From contig NZ_CP024923.1 in NCBI RefSeq assembly GCF_002796605.1, positions 124,001 through 188,000 on the forward strand: DNA of 64,000 nt, written 5' to 3'. The position numbers were made by a program, and so were the translations under genes. This document shows, one piece after another, positions 54,193 through 62,483 of this stretch. The stretch comes from Sphingomonas psychrotolerans (GTDB lineage: Bacteria > Pseudomonadota > Alphaproteobacteria > Sphingomonadales > Sphingomonadaceae). How positions within the stretch are numbered: the stretch's first letter is position 1; each line of letters opens with the position of its first letter. Below the pieces are notes generated by a model. It had not been told where the DNA came from. It saw only the letters and a list, made by a program, of their open reading frames with translations, and searched no databases.

Positions 54193-55401
54193 ATGGCAAC
54201 GCAGCTCATCTCCGCTGATTCATCGGCAACTTCACGCACAGGCAGCTGGAGCGCGGTCTTCGCGCTGACGCTCTGCGTGGCTACGCTGATCGCTTCCGAG
54301 TTCATGCCGATCAGCATCCTCACGCCGATTGCGTCCGACCTCGGCCTATCTGAGGGCACCGCCGGGCAGGCCATCTCGATCTCCGGCATCTTCGCGCTTC
54401 TGACGAGCCTCACTCTCTCCTCATGGACGGCGGGAATGGACCGTCGTGTCCTTTTGCTCGGCCTTTCCGTCCTGATGCTGGTGTCGGGCTTGCTGGTGGC
54501 GTTCGCGCCGAGCTTCGCCGTCCTGATGATCGGTCGCGCGCTGCTCGGCATCGTCATCGGCGGTTTCTGGTCGATGTCGGCGGCAACGATCATGCGTCTG
54601 CTGCCGGAGGATCAGGTGACCAGGGGCCTTGCCTTGCTCAACGGCGGCAATGCCCTGGCGACCACGATCGCCGCACCGCTTGGGAGCTTTCTCGGCCAAT
54701 ATATTGGCTGGCGCGGTGCGTTCTTTGCGGTGGTGCCGCTTGCGGCCATCACGTTTGCCTGGCTGTGGCGGACCTTGCCCGCGATGCCTTCCGACCGTGC
54801 CGGCCGGAGCGCCAATGCTCTCCGCGTCCTGAAGCGACCCCAGGTCCGTATTGGCATGGCCGCAGTGGCGTTGCTGTTTATGGGCCAGTTCGCCCTGTTC
54901 ACTTATCTTCGCCCGTTCCTGGAGAACGTGACGCAGCTCAGCGTCTCGCTGTTGTCGCTGGTCCTCCTGGTCATGGGCGCGGCGGGATTGGTCGGAACCT
55001 GGCTGATCGGCCGCGCCGTTGCGAAAAGCCTTTCGGCCACGCTGATCCTCGCGCCGCTGGCCATGGCCGCGATTGCCATCGGCCTCGGGATAATGGGCGC
55101 GATGCCGGTGCCCACGACCGCGCTGCTCGCCGGCTGGGGTCTGATCGGGACCGCGCTCCCGGTCGCCTGGTGGACGTGGCTGAGCCGAACGTTGCCCGAT
55201 GACGCGGAAGCAGGCGGCGGCCTGATGGTGGCCGTGATCCAGCTGGCAATCACACTCGGTGCTGCCGGCGGCGGCCTTCTATTCGACGCGGCCGGCCCCC
55301 GGGCGACCTTCTTCGCGAGTGCAGTTCTCCTCGGCGCCTCCGCGCTGCTGGGCCTGGTCAGCGCGCGCAAGGCCATCGATCCGTCAGCTTCGCTCTCTTG
55401 A
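54193..55401 (+). CDS. MFS transporter (DHA1, AraJ/YdhP-type efflux)
   Basis: 402 residues with 12 membrane segments. It starts after a 20-residue soluble front, with SEFMPISILTPIASDLGLSE in helix 1-2 and the DHA1 motif MLVSGLLVAFAPSFAVLMIG, then RALLGIVIGGFWSMSAATIM. It resembles arabinose or purine efflux carriers of Escherichia coli and should be a proton-driven exporter of small solutes. It is regulated by the divergent LysR gene and is followed after 21 bases by an exported hydrolase. Confidence 0.93.
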   Translation: MATQLISADSSATSRTGSWSAVFALTLCVATLIASEFMPISILTPIASDLGLSEGTAGQAISISGIFALLTSLTLSSWTAGMDRRVLLLGLSVLMLVSGLLVAFAPSFAVLMIGRALLGIVIGGFWSMSAATIMRLLPEDQVTRGLALLNGGNALATTIAAPLGSFLGQYIGWRGAFFAVVPLAAITFAWLWRTLPAMPSDRAGRSANALRVLKRPQVRIGMAAVALLFMGQFALFTYLRPFLENVTQLSVSLLSLVLLVMGAAGLVGTWLIGRAVAKSLSATLILAPLAMAAIAIGLGIMGAMPVPTTALLAGWGLIGTALPVAWWTWLSRTLPDDAEAGGGLMVAVIQLAITLGAAGGGLLFDAAGPRATFFASAVLLGASALLGLVSARKAIDPSASLS

Positions 55402-55422
55402 TCACCACTAATGGAGAATTCG

Positions 55423-56511
55423 ATGAACGTTGAAGTTCAGAGCCATAATCAAAGCCCGATCAGCCGGCGCCGCGCGTTGCAGCTCACCGGAGCGAGCGTC
55501 GCCGCAGCGACCCTGGCTGCGCCGTTGGCACCGGCGTTCTCACAGGACGGCGGAGCCTGGGACAAAGTCTTCCCGAAGAGCGACCGGGTCGACCATCAAA
55601 AGGTCACTTTCAAGAACCGATATGGCATTGCGCTGGTCGGCGATCTCTATCTGCCGAAGGATCGAGCCAGCAGACGCCTGCCGGCGCTAGCTGTCGGCGG
55701 TCCCTTCGGCGCCGTCAAAGAGCAGTCGTCAGGTCTTTACGCGCAAACCATGGCTGAGCGCGGCTTCGTCACGCTGGCCTTCGATCCGTCTTACACCGGA
55801 GAAAGCGGCGGGAAGCCGCGTAATATCGCGTCGCCCGACATCAACACCGAGGATTTTAGCGCAGTCGTCGACTATATTGGCCGGCACACTGCCGTCGATC
55901 GCGAGCGGATCGGCGTCATCGGGATTTGCGGCTGGGGCGGAATGGCCTTGAACGCCGTTGCCGTGGACAAGCGCGTCAAGGCGGTCGCAGTCAGCACGAT
56001 GTATGACATGTCGCGCCTCATGTCCAAAGGCTACAACGACAGCGTCACCCTCGAGCAACGCACCCAAACGCTGGAGCAGCTGAACCGGCAGCGTTGGGAA
56101 GACGCGGAGAAGGGAACCCCGGCATATGGCCCGCCGACCAATGAGCTGAAGGGCGGGGAACCGAAATTTTTGGTCGATTACCACGACTATTACAAGACGC
56201 CTCGCGGCTTTCACCCGAGGGCCGTCAACTCGAATGCTTCGTGGTCGGTCACGACCCCGCTGTCGTTCATGAACATGCCGCTCCTGACCTATATCAAGGA
56301 AATATCGCCGCGGCCGGTCCTGTTGATCCATGGCGAAAAGGCGCATTCGCGCTACTTCAGCGAAACGGCGTACGCGGCTGCGGCGGAGCCCAGGGAGCTG
56401 ATGATCATTCCCGGCGCCAGCCACACGGACCTGTACGACCGGGTGGACGTAATCCCGTTCGACAAGCTGACGTCATTCTTCACCCGGCATCTGGCGGAAG
56501 GTCGCCAATGA
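55423..56511 (+). CDS. Exported alpha/beta hydrolase with Cys nucleophile motif
   Basis: 362 residues from the ATG at 55423 (GGAG 6 bases upstream). A twin-arginine signal (SRRRALQLTGASVAAATLAA) is seen at residues 13-40. The hydrolase core has VGGPFGAVKEQSSGLYA, the nucleophile turn GVIGICGWGGMALNA with Cys where Ser is usual, and the His loop PGASHTDLYDR. The Cys version is known from dienelactone hydrolase and YcjY-type proteins. It is probably co-transcribed with the MFS gene under LysR control. Confidence 0.9.
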   Translation: MNVEVQSHNQSPISRRRALQLTGASVAAATLAAPLAPAFSQDGGAWDKVFPKSDRVDHQKVTFKNRYGIALVGDLYLPKDRASRRLPALAVGGPFGAVKEQSSGLYAQTMAERGFVTLAFDPSYTGESGGKPRNIASPDINTEDFSAVVDYIGRHTAVDRERIGVIGICGWGGMALNAVAVDKRVKAVAVSTMYDMSRLMSKGYNDSVTLEQRTQTLEQLNRQRWEDAEKGTPAYGPPTNELKGGEPKFLVDYHDYYKTPRGFHPRAVNSNASWSVTTPLSFMNMPLLTYIKEISPRPVLLIHGEKAHSRYFSETAYAAAAEPRELMIIPGASHTDLYDRVDVIPFDKLTSFFTRHLAEGRQ

Positions 56512-56606
56512 GGATGCTCCCGCCGCTTTCCCTCCTCGCCTGCGCGCGGCCCTAAATCAGCCGCGCAAGCGTAGCGCTACAGTGCAGGCGTAGTGCTCAT
56601 TCATGA

Positions 56607-56996
56607 TCATCGTGCGGGGTCCGCTACCTGATCGCCAGACGGTCCACTGCCGATGCTCCGGGTGAGCAACGTGCGGCGTGTCACCTGCGCGGCGAGGCGC
56701 TGCACGATCGTGTCGAGCGCGGCGTCGAGATCGTGGCTGCGTCCGCACATGAACAGGTCGACGCAGGCGCTGCCATATTCGGGCCAGGTGTGGATCGAGA
56801 TATGCGATTCGGCGAGCATCGCGACGCCGGTGACGCCCTGGCCGGGTCCAAAGCTGTGCAGCCGCACTTCGAGCAAGGTCGCCCCGGCGGCAGCGGCGGC
56901 CGCGATCAGGCAAGCTTCGATATGGGCGACGTCCGCAAGATGCGCCGCATCGTGCAGGTCCGCGATCAGATGCTGGCCGTCATATGCCGTGGTCAC
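56607..56996 (-). CDS. speD: S-adenosylmethionine decarboxylase proenzyme
   Basis: 129 residues of the short bacterial (SpeH) type. It self-cleaves at E63-S64 in LAESHISIHTWPEYGSACVD to make the pyruvoyl group; H69 and C84 complete the active site. It produces decarboxylated SAM, the aminopropyl donor. It is the last gene of the SPFH/aminopropyltransferase operon, coupled by ATGA to the FAD oxidoreductase. The C-terminal 15 residues are variable. Confidence 0.95.
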   Translation of the reverse strand: MTTAYDGQHLIADLHDAAHLADVAHIEACLIAAAAAAGATLLEVRLHSFGPGQGVTGVAMLAESHISIHTWPEYGSACVDLFMCGRSHDLDAALDTIVQRLAAQVTRRTLLTRSIGSGPSGDQVADPAR

Positions 56997-58603
56997 AACA
57001 GGCTTTCATGCGAATGGCCGAGCAATGTCATCGCCCCCTCCGCGGCGCGGACGCCGTGATACTGCGCCTCCTCGAACAGCGACAGCCCGCTGAGATCGGA
57101 ATGCGCGAGGAAGAGCGGCGGCCCGGGTTCGACTGCCTCGCCGCGCCACAGAAAACCGGGGGTAGGGCGAATCATGGCATGGCCCCAGCGCCACAATTCG
57201 ATCCGCGCGATCGCGCCTTCGAGATCCGGATGCATCGCGAGCAGATCATCGCGGACGATGCGCTTCCACTCCTCGGCGGGGCGCTGGACGAGCAGGCGCC
57301 GCGCCTCGGCGGGGGGCAGGTTCGACAAAGGCAGATACCAGGTGAGCACCGTGCCCGAAGGTATTGCGTCGGGTCCCTGATGCGTCGCGACGACATAGCC
57401 GAGCGAATCGCTGGTGCTCGAGACATTGTCCCACGCCAGCGGCACGCCGCGCCCGCCGGGCAGACGGTCGACGGTGACGTTGGCGACCAGCCACGGCGCA
57501 TAGCTGAGCCCGGCGGCATCGCCCACTTCGCTGCACAAGCGCGTCGCGATGAAGTGCGGCATCGCGAGGATCGCGGCGCGCGCGCTGGTCCGGACGGTGG
57601 CGTTGGCCGCGACATCGAAGCTGTCGACGTGAAGGAGCGGACCCTCGCGCGAAACGCGGTGGACGATCTGCCCGGCGGCGATCCGCTGCGGGAAGAAGCC
57701 GGCGAGCCGCCCGGTCAGCCGGCCATTTCCCTCGGGCCAGGTGAGTTCGTTGTCGCCGCTGCCGTTCGCTGCCCAGCCGCGGCGCCCGGCGAAATAATGC
57801 ACCCCGGCCCAAGCCGAAACCTGATCGGGCTCGGTGCCGTAATCGTCGCGCATCGCATAGCGGACATGCGCGCGCAGCACCGGCGAGTGCCAGCCTTGCC
57901 GGTCGAGCCACGCGGCGAAGCTCATCGCGTCGAGCGCGACCAGATCGGCGTCGTGCGAACTGTATGCCATCGGCACGGCGAAGGCGGGCTTGCCGTCGGT
58001 GCCGACGCGCTTCGAGTATCCAGCCATCGCTGCTTCGAATGCGGCGAGATCGCTGCGGTCCTGCGCCGTGATGCCGGTGCGCGGGATCAGCCCCTCCTGC
58101 CAGCGTCCCTGCCAGAACAACCGCTCCTGCATGTCGGCGCAGAGCTGTTCAGGGTCGTAGACCGGCGCCCCGTCGCTATCGCCGGTGATCATGCCGAGCT
58201 GGCGCAGCAGATGCCGGAGCGCCTTCGCTTCCTTGTTCGGCACAGGCAGGTAGTGCGCGCCGAGCGGATAGGCCGAGACATGGTTGCGGCCGCTGCGGGC
58301 ATTGCCGCCGACATGGTCCTCGAGCTCGAGCAGCTTGAACCGGTCGAAGCCCGCGTCGCTCAGCCGCCAGCCGGCCGACAGGCCCGCTACGCCGCCGCCG
58401 GCGATGACGAGATCGACTTGCTCGAACCGGCTCGGCGCCGGGAAGTCACCGGTCCTGAGGCGATGCCCGCGCGCCATGTCGGCGCCGGCCAGCGTGCCCC
58501 CGGGCAGCGGCGCCTCTTGCCTCAGCGCATAAGCGAGCCCGCCGCCCGCCGCGGCGACCGTGGCGGCGCCGAGACCGAGCACGAAGCGGCGATCAGCCTT
58601 CAT
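56993..58603 (-). CDS. Exported FAD-dependent oxidoreductase, amine-oxidase-like
   Basis: 536 residues. The N-terminus (KADRRFVLGLGAATVAAAGG) has a twin-Arg-like start and a membrane-anchoring helix, so it is likely periplasmic or membrane-bound. The FAD motif VDLVIAGGGVAGLSAGWRLS is near residues 65-85, and the C-terminal FAD site IELWRWGHAMIRPTPGFLWR is close to that of flavin amine oxidases. It overlaps the aminopropyltransferase gene by 11 bases and speD by 4. A role in oxidising a polyamine or an aminopropylated product is inferred. Confidence 0.85.
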   Translation of the reverse strand: MKADRRFVLGLGAATVAAAGGGLAYALRQEAPLPGGTLAGADMARGHRLRTGDFPAPSRFEQVDLVIAGGGVAGLSAGWRLSDAGFDRFKLLELEDHVGGNARSGRNHVSAYPLGAHYLPVPNKEAKALRHLLRQLGMITGDSDGAPVYDPEQLCADMQERLFWQGRWQEGLIPRTGITAQDRSDLAAFEAAMAGYSKRVGTDGKPAFAVPMAYSSHDADLVALDAMSFAAWLDRQGWHSPVLRAHVRYAMRDDYGTEPDQVSAWAGVHYFAGRRGWAANGSGDNELTWPEGNGRLTGRLAGFFPQRIAAGQIVHRVSREGPLLHVDSFDVAANATVRTSARAAILAMPHFIATRLCSEVGDAAGLSYAPWLVANVTVDRLPGGRGVPLAWDNVSSTSDSLGYVVATHQGPDAIPSGTVLTWYLPLSNLPPAEARRLLVQRPAEEWKRIVRDDLLAMHPDLEGAIARIELWRWGHAMIRPTPGFLWRGEAVEPGPPLFLAHSDLSGLSLFEEAQYHGVRAAEGAMTLLGHSHESLL

Positions 58604-60122
58604 ATTTGTCCCAGGCGTCGGCGAACTCGCGAACCAGCACCTGGTTGTCGAGCCGGTTTACTGGAGTCGGCCGCCGCGCCATGTCCGGCGGGAAATCGAA
58701 CAGCCTCTGGTCGATCGTCGGCGTGAGGAAGCGTCCCGTGGGGATCTTGCCCTGCGCCGGGATCGGTCCGGCCGCGGCGAGGATGAACCCCCATTCGCCG
58801 AAGCTCGGCACATAGACGTGATAGCCGCGCGTCTGCAGTCCGGCTGCCTCGAGCGTCGAGGCGACGGTCCAGAAGGCGTTGGGCGCGATGAGCGGCGAAG
58901 TGCTCTGGACGACCATCATCCCGCCCGGCGCGAGCAGCTTGCGCGCCGCGCGGTAGAAGGTGTCGGTGTAGAGCTTGCCCACCGAATAATCGACCGGATC
59001 GGGGAAATCGACGATGATCGCATCATACTGCGCCCTGGCTTCGCGCGCCCAGCGGAAGCCGTCGGCGTTGATCACCGTCATCCGCTTGTCGGTCAGCGAA
59101 CCGCCGTTGAGGCGGGAGAGCATCGCGGTGCGCGCAAACAGGCTGGTCATCTCGCCATCGAGATCGACCAGGGTGAGGTGCCGCACCTCGGGGTGTTTGA
59201 ACACTTCGCGCGCGGCGAGGCCATCGCCGCCGCCGAGGATTAGCACGTTGCGGGGATTGGCGACCCGCCCCAGCGCGGGGTGCACCAGCGCCTCGTGATA
59301 GCGATATTCGTCGCGCGACGAGAATTGCAGATTGCCGTTGAGATAGAGCCGGACGTCGTCGTCGCGGCGGGTGAGCACGATCCGCTGGAATTTGGTGCTC
59401 GTCGCATAGATCACCGGCTCGCCATAGCTCGCCACCTCGGCCCAGCGCTGGAGCCGGTCCGACGCGACGAAGCCGGCGATCAGCGCGAGCAGCACGAGCA
59501 CCGACGCGACCTTCTCGGTGCGGTATCCCGCGCGCGGCAAGGTGAACAGCAAAGCCAGCGCGACGCCGGCATTGAAGATCCCGAACAGGAAGCCGGTGCG
59601 GATCATGCCCAGATGCGGCATCAGCAGCAGCGGGAAGAGCAGGCTGGCGACCAGCGCGCCGACATAGTCGAACGTCAGCACGTTCGACACGGTCTCGCGG
59701 AAATCGAACCCGCGCAGGATGCGGATCAGCAACGGTATCTCGAGCCCGACGAGGAAGCCGATCGCCACCACCAGCCCGTACAAGGCGACCCGGAAGTGAT
59801 CGACCAAAGGGAAGAGCAGGAACAGGGCCGCCGCCGAGCACCCGCCCAATAAGGCGATCAGCAATTCGATTCGGACGAACAGCCGCAATTCGCCACGCTT
59901 CACATAGCGCGAGCACCAGCTGCCCACGCCCATCGCGAACAGATAGCTGCCGATGACGGTGGAGAATTGGGTGACGCTGTCGCCGAGCAGATAGCTCGCC
60001 AGCGTGCTCGCCAGCAGCTCGTAAATCAGTCCGCAGGTGGAGACGACGAAGGCGGAGGCGAGCAGCGCCGCGGTGGATCCGGACGCTCTTACTTTGGGGT
60101 GCGCGGGATCGGCTTCAGCCAT
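58593..60122 (-). CDS. Membrane-fused spermidine-synthase-like aminopropyltransferase
   Basis: 509 residues. Seven or so membrane segments fill residues 20-220 (ALLASAFVVSTCGLIYELLA, then GSYLFAMGVGSWCSRYVKRG). The C-terminal half is a SpeE-type domain: QFSSRDEYRYHEALVHPALG, VLILGGGDGLAAREVFKHPE, and the catalytic Asp region AIIVDFPDPVDYSVGKLYTD. It should transfer aminopropyl from decarboxylated SAM to an acceptor at the membrane surface. Soluble SpeE lacks the membrane half. The acceptor is unknown. Confidence 0.9.
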   Translation of the reverse strand: MAEADPAHPKVRASGSTAALLASAFVVSTCGLIYELLASTLASYLLGDSVTQFSTVIGSYLFAMGVGSWCSRYVKRGELRLFVRIELLIALLGGCSAAALFLLFPLVDHFRVALYGLVVAIGFLVGLEIPLLIRILRGFDFRETVSNVLTFDYVGALVASLLFPLLLMPHLGMIRTGFLFGIFNAGVALALLFTLPRAGYRTEKVASVLVLLALIAGFVASDRLQRWAEVASYGEPVIYATSTKFQRIVLTRRDDDVRLYLNGNLQFSSRDEYRYHEALVHPALGRVANPRNVLILGGGDGLAAREVFKHPEVRHLTLVDLDGEMTSLFARTAMLSRLNGGSLTDKRMTVINADGFRWAREARAQYDAIIVDFPDPVDYSVGKLYTDTFYRAARKLLAPGGMMVVQSTSPLIAPNAFWTVASTLEAAGLQTRGYHVYVPSFGEWGFILAAAGPIPAQGKIPTGRFLTPTIDQRLFDFPPDMARRPTPVNRLDNQVLVREFADAWDKYEG

Positions 60123-60327
60123 GGATGGCGGCGGCGACGATGATCGCGAGCCCGATCGCGACCGCGCCCGCGAAGATCGCCACCGCGATATTCTGCTTCT
60201 GCTCGATCTCCTGCCACAATTTGCCGGGGGTCAGCAGATCGAGGATGACGAAGCCGATGACGAACACGATCATCCCGATCACGGAATAGAGCAGGGTGCT
60301 CAGCACGGCGGGCAAGGTGGTGACCAT
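60115..60327 (-). CDS. DUF350 membrane protein
   Basis: 70 residues from the ATG at 60327, with GGGAG 6 bases upstream. Two membrane helices are LPAVLSTLLYSVIGMIVFVI and NIAVAIFAGAVAIGLAIIVA, with the conserved DLLTPGKLWQEIEQKQN loop between them. The family includes YjfL of Escherichia coli, encoded with a PspA paralogue and a glutathionylspermidine-synthetase-like enzyme. Here it overlaps the aminopropyltransferase start by 8 bases. The function is unknown. Confidence 0.9.
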   Translation of the reverse strand: MVTTLPAVLSTLLYSVIGMIVFVIGFVILDLLTPGKLWQEIEQKQNIAVAIFAGAVAIGLAIIVAAAIHG

Positions 60328-60337
60328 ATCGATCTCC

Positions 60338-60484
60338 CTATTTGTGGGTGGGGCCGTAGAAGCCGGCATGGGTGCGCGCCCGGCTCCCTTGTGCGAAGGG
60401 CGACCAGGCGTAGGTGGTGCACAGGATGAACAGCCCCATTACGCCGAGGCACCAGAGTGCGTAGAAAAAGGTGCGGTTGCTCAT
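60338..60484 (-). CDS. 48-residue membrane protein in the polyamine/SPFH operon
   Basis: A short gene with ATGA overlap with the upstream DUF4178 gene and 10 bases from the DUF350 gene. The protein MSNRTFFYALWCLGVMGLFI has one membrane helix to about residue 28, then a polar tail with TYAWSPFAQGSRARTHAGFY. Both ends fit the operon's packing, and codon use matches its neighbours. No family is recognised. It may be an accessory subunit for DUF350 or the aminopropyltransferase. Confidence 0.8.
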   Translation of the reverse strand: MSNRTFFYALWCLGVMGLFILCTTYAWSPFAQGSRARTHAGFYGPTHK

Positions 60485-61815
60485 TCGTCGTCATCCTCTG
60501 CGGAGGTGGCGAAGTCGCTCTCGCTCTTGCGTGCCGTTTCGAAGGCGATGTGCCGGACGAGCGCGAACAACAAAGGAATTGCGATCAGGAACAGCGCAAT
60601 CAGCAGGTTGGAGGCGTAGAGGACGCCCTGGCGCATCTCGACCTTCACCTCGGGCACGTTGGCGGGGTCCAGCCAGCCGGCGCCGTCGGCCGAGTAGCTT
60701 CCGGTGCCGGTCCAGCGATTGCCCTTATATTCGACCACGAGATCGTAAATTCCTGCCGGCACGCTGGCGATCGACACTTCGGCGCTGCCGCTGCCCTCGC
60801 TCCACGGCCCGTCGGAATCGCTCCCCGAATAGCGTTCGGCCGCGCCATAGGCTTCGTAGACTTGCTGGGTCCTGCGATCGACGAGGCTGTAGTCGAGATC
60901 GACCCAGCCATTTTCGAGCCGCGGCACCTCGGCGCGCAGATGGACGCTCTGGTAGCGCCGGGGCAGGGTGATCGGGCCGAGCGTCGCGGTCTGCTCGCGT
61001 CCGTCGGCGGTGATCGCGAAGCTGCCGGCGGCCGACCACTGGCTGCCGCCGAAGAAGATTGCAAAGAGCAGCAGGAAGGCGAATGCCACCGCGCCAAGCT
61101 TCAGGCCGGTCTTGATCCATCCGCCCCAGGGCGAAGGCTGGTGCGGCAAGGGCGGCCAGATCCCGGCTTCGGGCTGGATGCCGAACGCCTTTTGCAGCTC
61201 CTTTGGCGGCAACCAGGCGTTTCGAGTCCAGCTGACTTCGTGCCCGTTCGCCTCGCGTGAGAGCATCGCTCCGGCGCGGACCCAGTCGGCAGTGGCGACC
61301 CTTTCGCCCAGCGCCACGCGCCAATAGAATTCGCCGAGCACGTAATCGACCCGCGCTTCGCCATCGGCGAAGAAATGGTCGAACGCTTCTTCGCCGACGC
61401 CGAGCTGGTCATAAGACAGCCAGTCGGGCGTGACGGTCAGCGCCTCGCCGAGGCTCCAGCCGCCGCGAACCTTCACCAGCCAGCGATAGCCGTGATAGGG
61501 ATTGAACAGCAGATATTCTTCCCAGCCATAAGCACCGTTTTCGGAGCGCTGGAGATAGCCGATCGCTTCCCATTCCACGCCGCGCAGCGTGCCCCGCGTG
61601 CCGAGCGGGATCTCGAGCTCCGCTGACTGCTGATTATAGGCAGTGACCAGCTTCACCTGCGGATCGGTGACGTCGAGGATCGAGCCGCAATATTGGCAGG
61701 CGACATGGACGGTATAGCCTGCCGCGCGCAGCTCGACGCCGCCGCCGCACGAGGGGCAGGTCAGCGCGCGTGCCGCGGGGGCGGGCTCGGCCTGGAGCGC
61801 GAAATCAGGCTGCAT
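60481..61815 (-). CDS. DUF4178 protein with zinc ribbon and C-terminal membrane anchor
   Basis: 444 residues. An N-terminal zinc ribbon (CPSCGG and CQYCGS, residues 20-45) leads to two DUF4178-like parts: GTRGTLRGVEWEAIGYLQRS, then GWEEYLLFNPYHGYRWLVKV. A membrane helix lies near residue 235, an extracytoplasmic beta domain follows, and a second helix is at about 410-430. It overlaps the first DUF4178 gene by 11 bases and the 48-residue gene by 4. The family accompanies SPFH and polyamine-type genes; no activity is known. Confidence 0.88.
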   Translation of the reverse strand: MQPDFALQAEPAPAARALTCPSCGGGVELRAAGYTVHVACQYCGSILDVTDPQVKLVTAYNQQSAELEIPLGTRGTLRGVEWEAIGYLQRSENGAYGWEEYLLFNPYHGYRWLVKVRGGWSLGEALTVTPDWLSYDQLGVGEEAFDHFFADGEARVDYVLGEFYWRVALGERVATADWVRAGAMLSREANGHEVSWTRNAWLPPKELQKAFGIQPEAGIWPPLPHQPSPWGGWIKTGLKLGAVAFAFLLLFAIFFGGSQWSAAGSFAITADGREQTATLGPITLPRRYQSVHLRAEVPRLENGWVDLDYSLVDRRTQQVYEAYGAAERYSGSDSDGPWSEGSGSAEVSIASVPAGIYDLVVEYKGNRWTGTGSYSADGAGWLDPANVPEVKVEMRQGVLYASNLLIALFLIAIPLLFALVRHIAFETARKSESDFATSAEDDDE

Positions 61816-62479
61816 AAGAAGGGAGCGCCCAGCCTTCGATCGCGCGCAGCCCGCGCGGCGCCAGTTCTGGCAGCGTCACGTATCGGCCCTGGTAGAAAGT
61901 CACTTCCTGATCGTCGCGCTGGAGCGTCGCGCATTCGCCGTGTCGTCCGCGCAGATCGACGCTGTAGAGCTTCCAGCCCGTTCCGGCAGTGAAGGGCAAT
62001 TCGCCTTCGGCAGCGACGCAGATCACTTCGCGCGCATCGGCGATGACCAGCTTCTCGTTGTCGAGCTGGACCTCGGCGCCCGGTATCGCTTCGTTGCCAT
62101 CGGCGATCTCGCGCAAGGTCCGGGTCCGAACCTGTGCGAACGGCCGCTCCCAGAGCAGCATAAACTGCCCCATCGCCTCGCCCAGCCAGGCATTGGTGCC
62201 ATCCTCGAATAGCAGCAGCCATTCGTTCCACGCGCCGTCGGTCCACGCCCAGCGGACGCGGCCGATCACTTCGAAGCCCTTGTCCTCGACGCGGCCGTGC
62301 ATGCCGATCTGCACCGGGCTCACGTCGAACGGCAACGCCGCGACCTCGCCGACCCTGGCCACGCCGGCATCGCTGCGCACCAGCATCGAGCGGCAATAGT
62401 CGCAGACGCGGTTGGGCAGCGCGGGCGAGCGGAACACCACATCGGCGCCGCAATTGGGGCAGGGGAGGTGCAGGCTCAT
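61805..62479 (-). CDS. DUF4178 protein with zinc ribbon, short paralogue
   Basis: 224 residues. The zinc ribbon CPNCGADVVFRSPALPNRVC, then CDYC, is at residues 6-30. The DUF4178 domain follows with QIGMHGRVEDKGFEVIGRVR, WNEWLLLFEDGTNAWLGEAM. No membrane segment is seen, so it is probably cytoplasmic and may pair with its longer membrane-bound paralogue. It starts 4 bases after the SPFH stop. Confidence 0.88.
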   Translation of the reverse strand: MSLHLPCPNCGADVVFRSPALPNRVCDYCRSMLVRSDAGVARVGEVAALPFDVSPVQIGMHGRVEDKGFEVIGRVRWAWTDGAWNEWLLLFEDGTNAWLGEAMGQFMLLWERPFAQVRTRTLREIADGNEAIPGAEVQLDNEKLVIADAREVICVAAEGELPFTAGTGWKLYSVDLRGRHGECATLQRDDQEVTFYQGRYVTLPELAPRGLRAIEGWALPSYAA

Positions 62480-62483
62480 GCGT

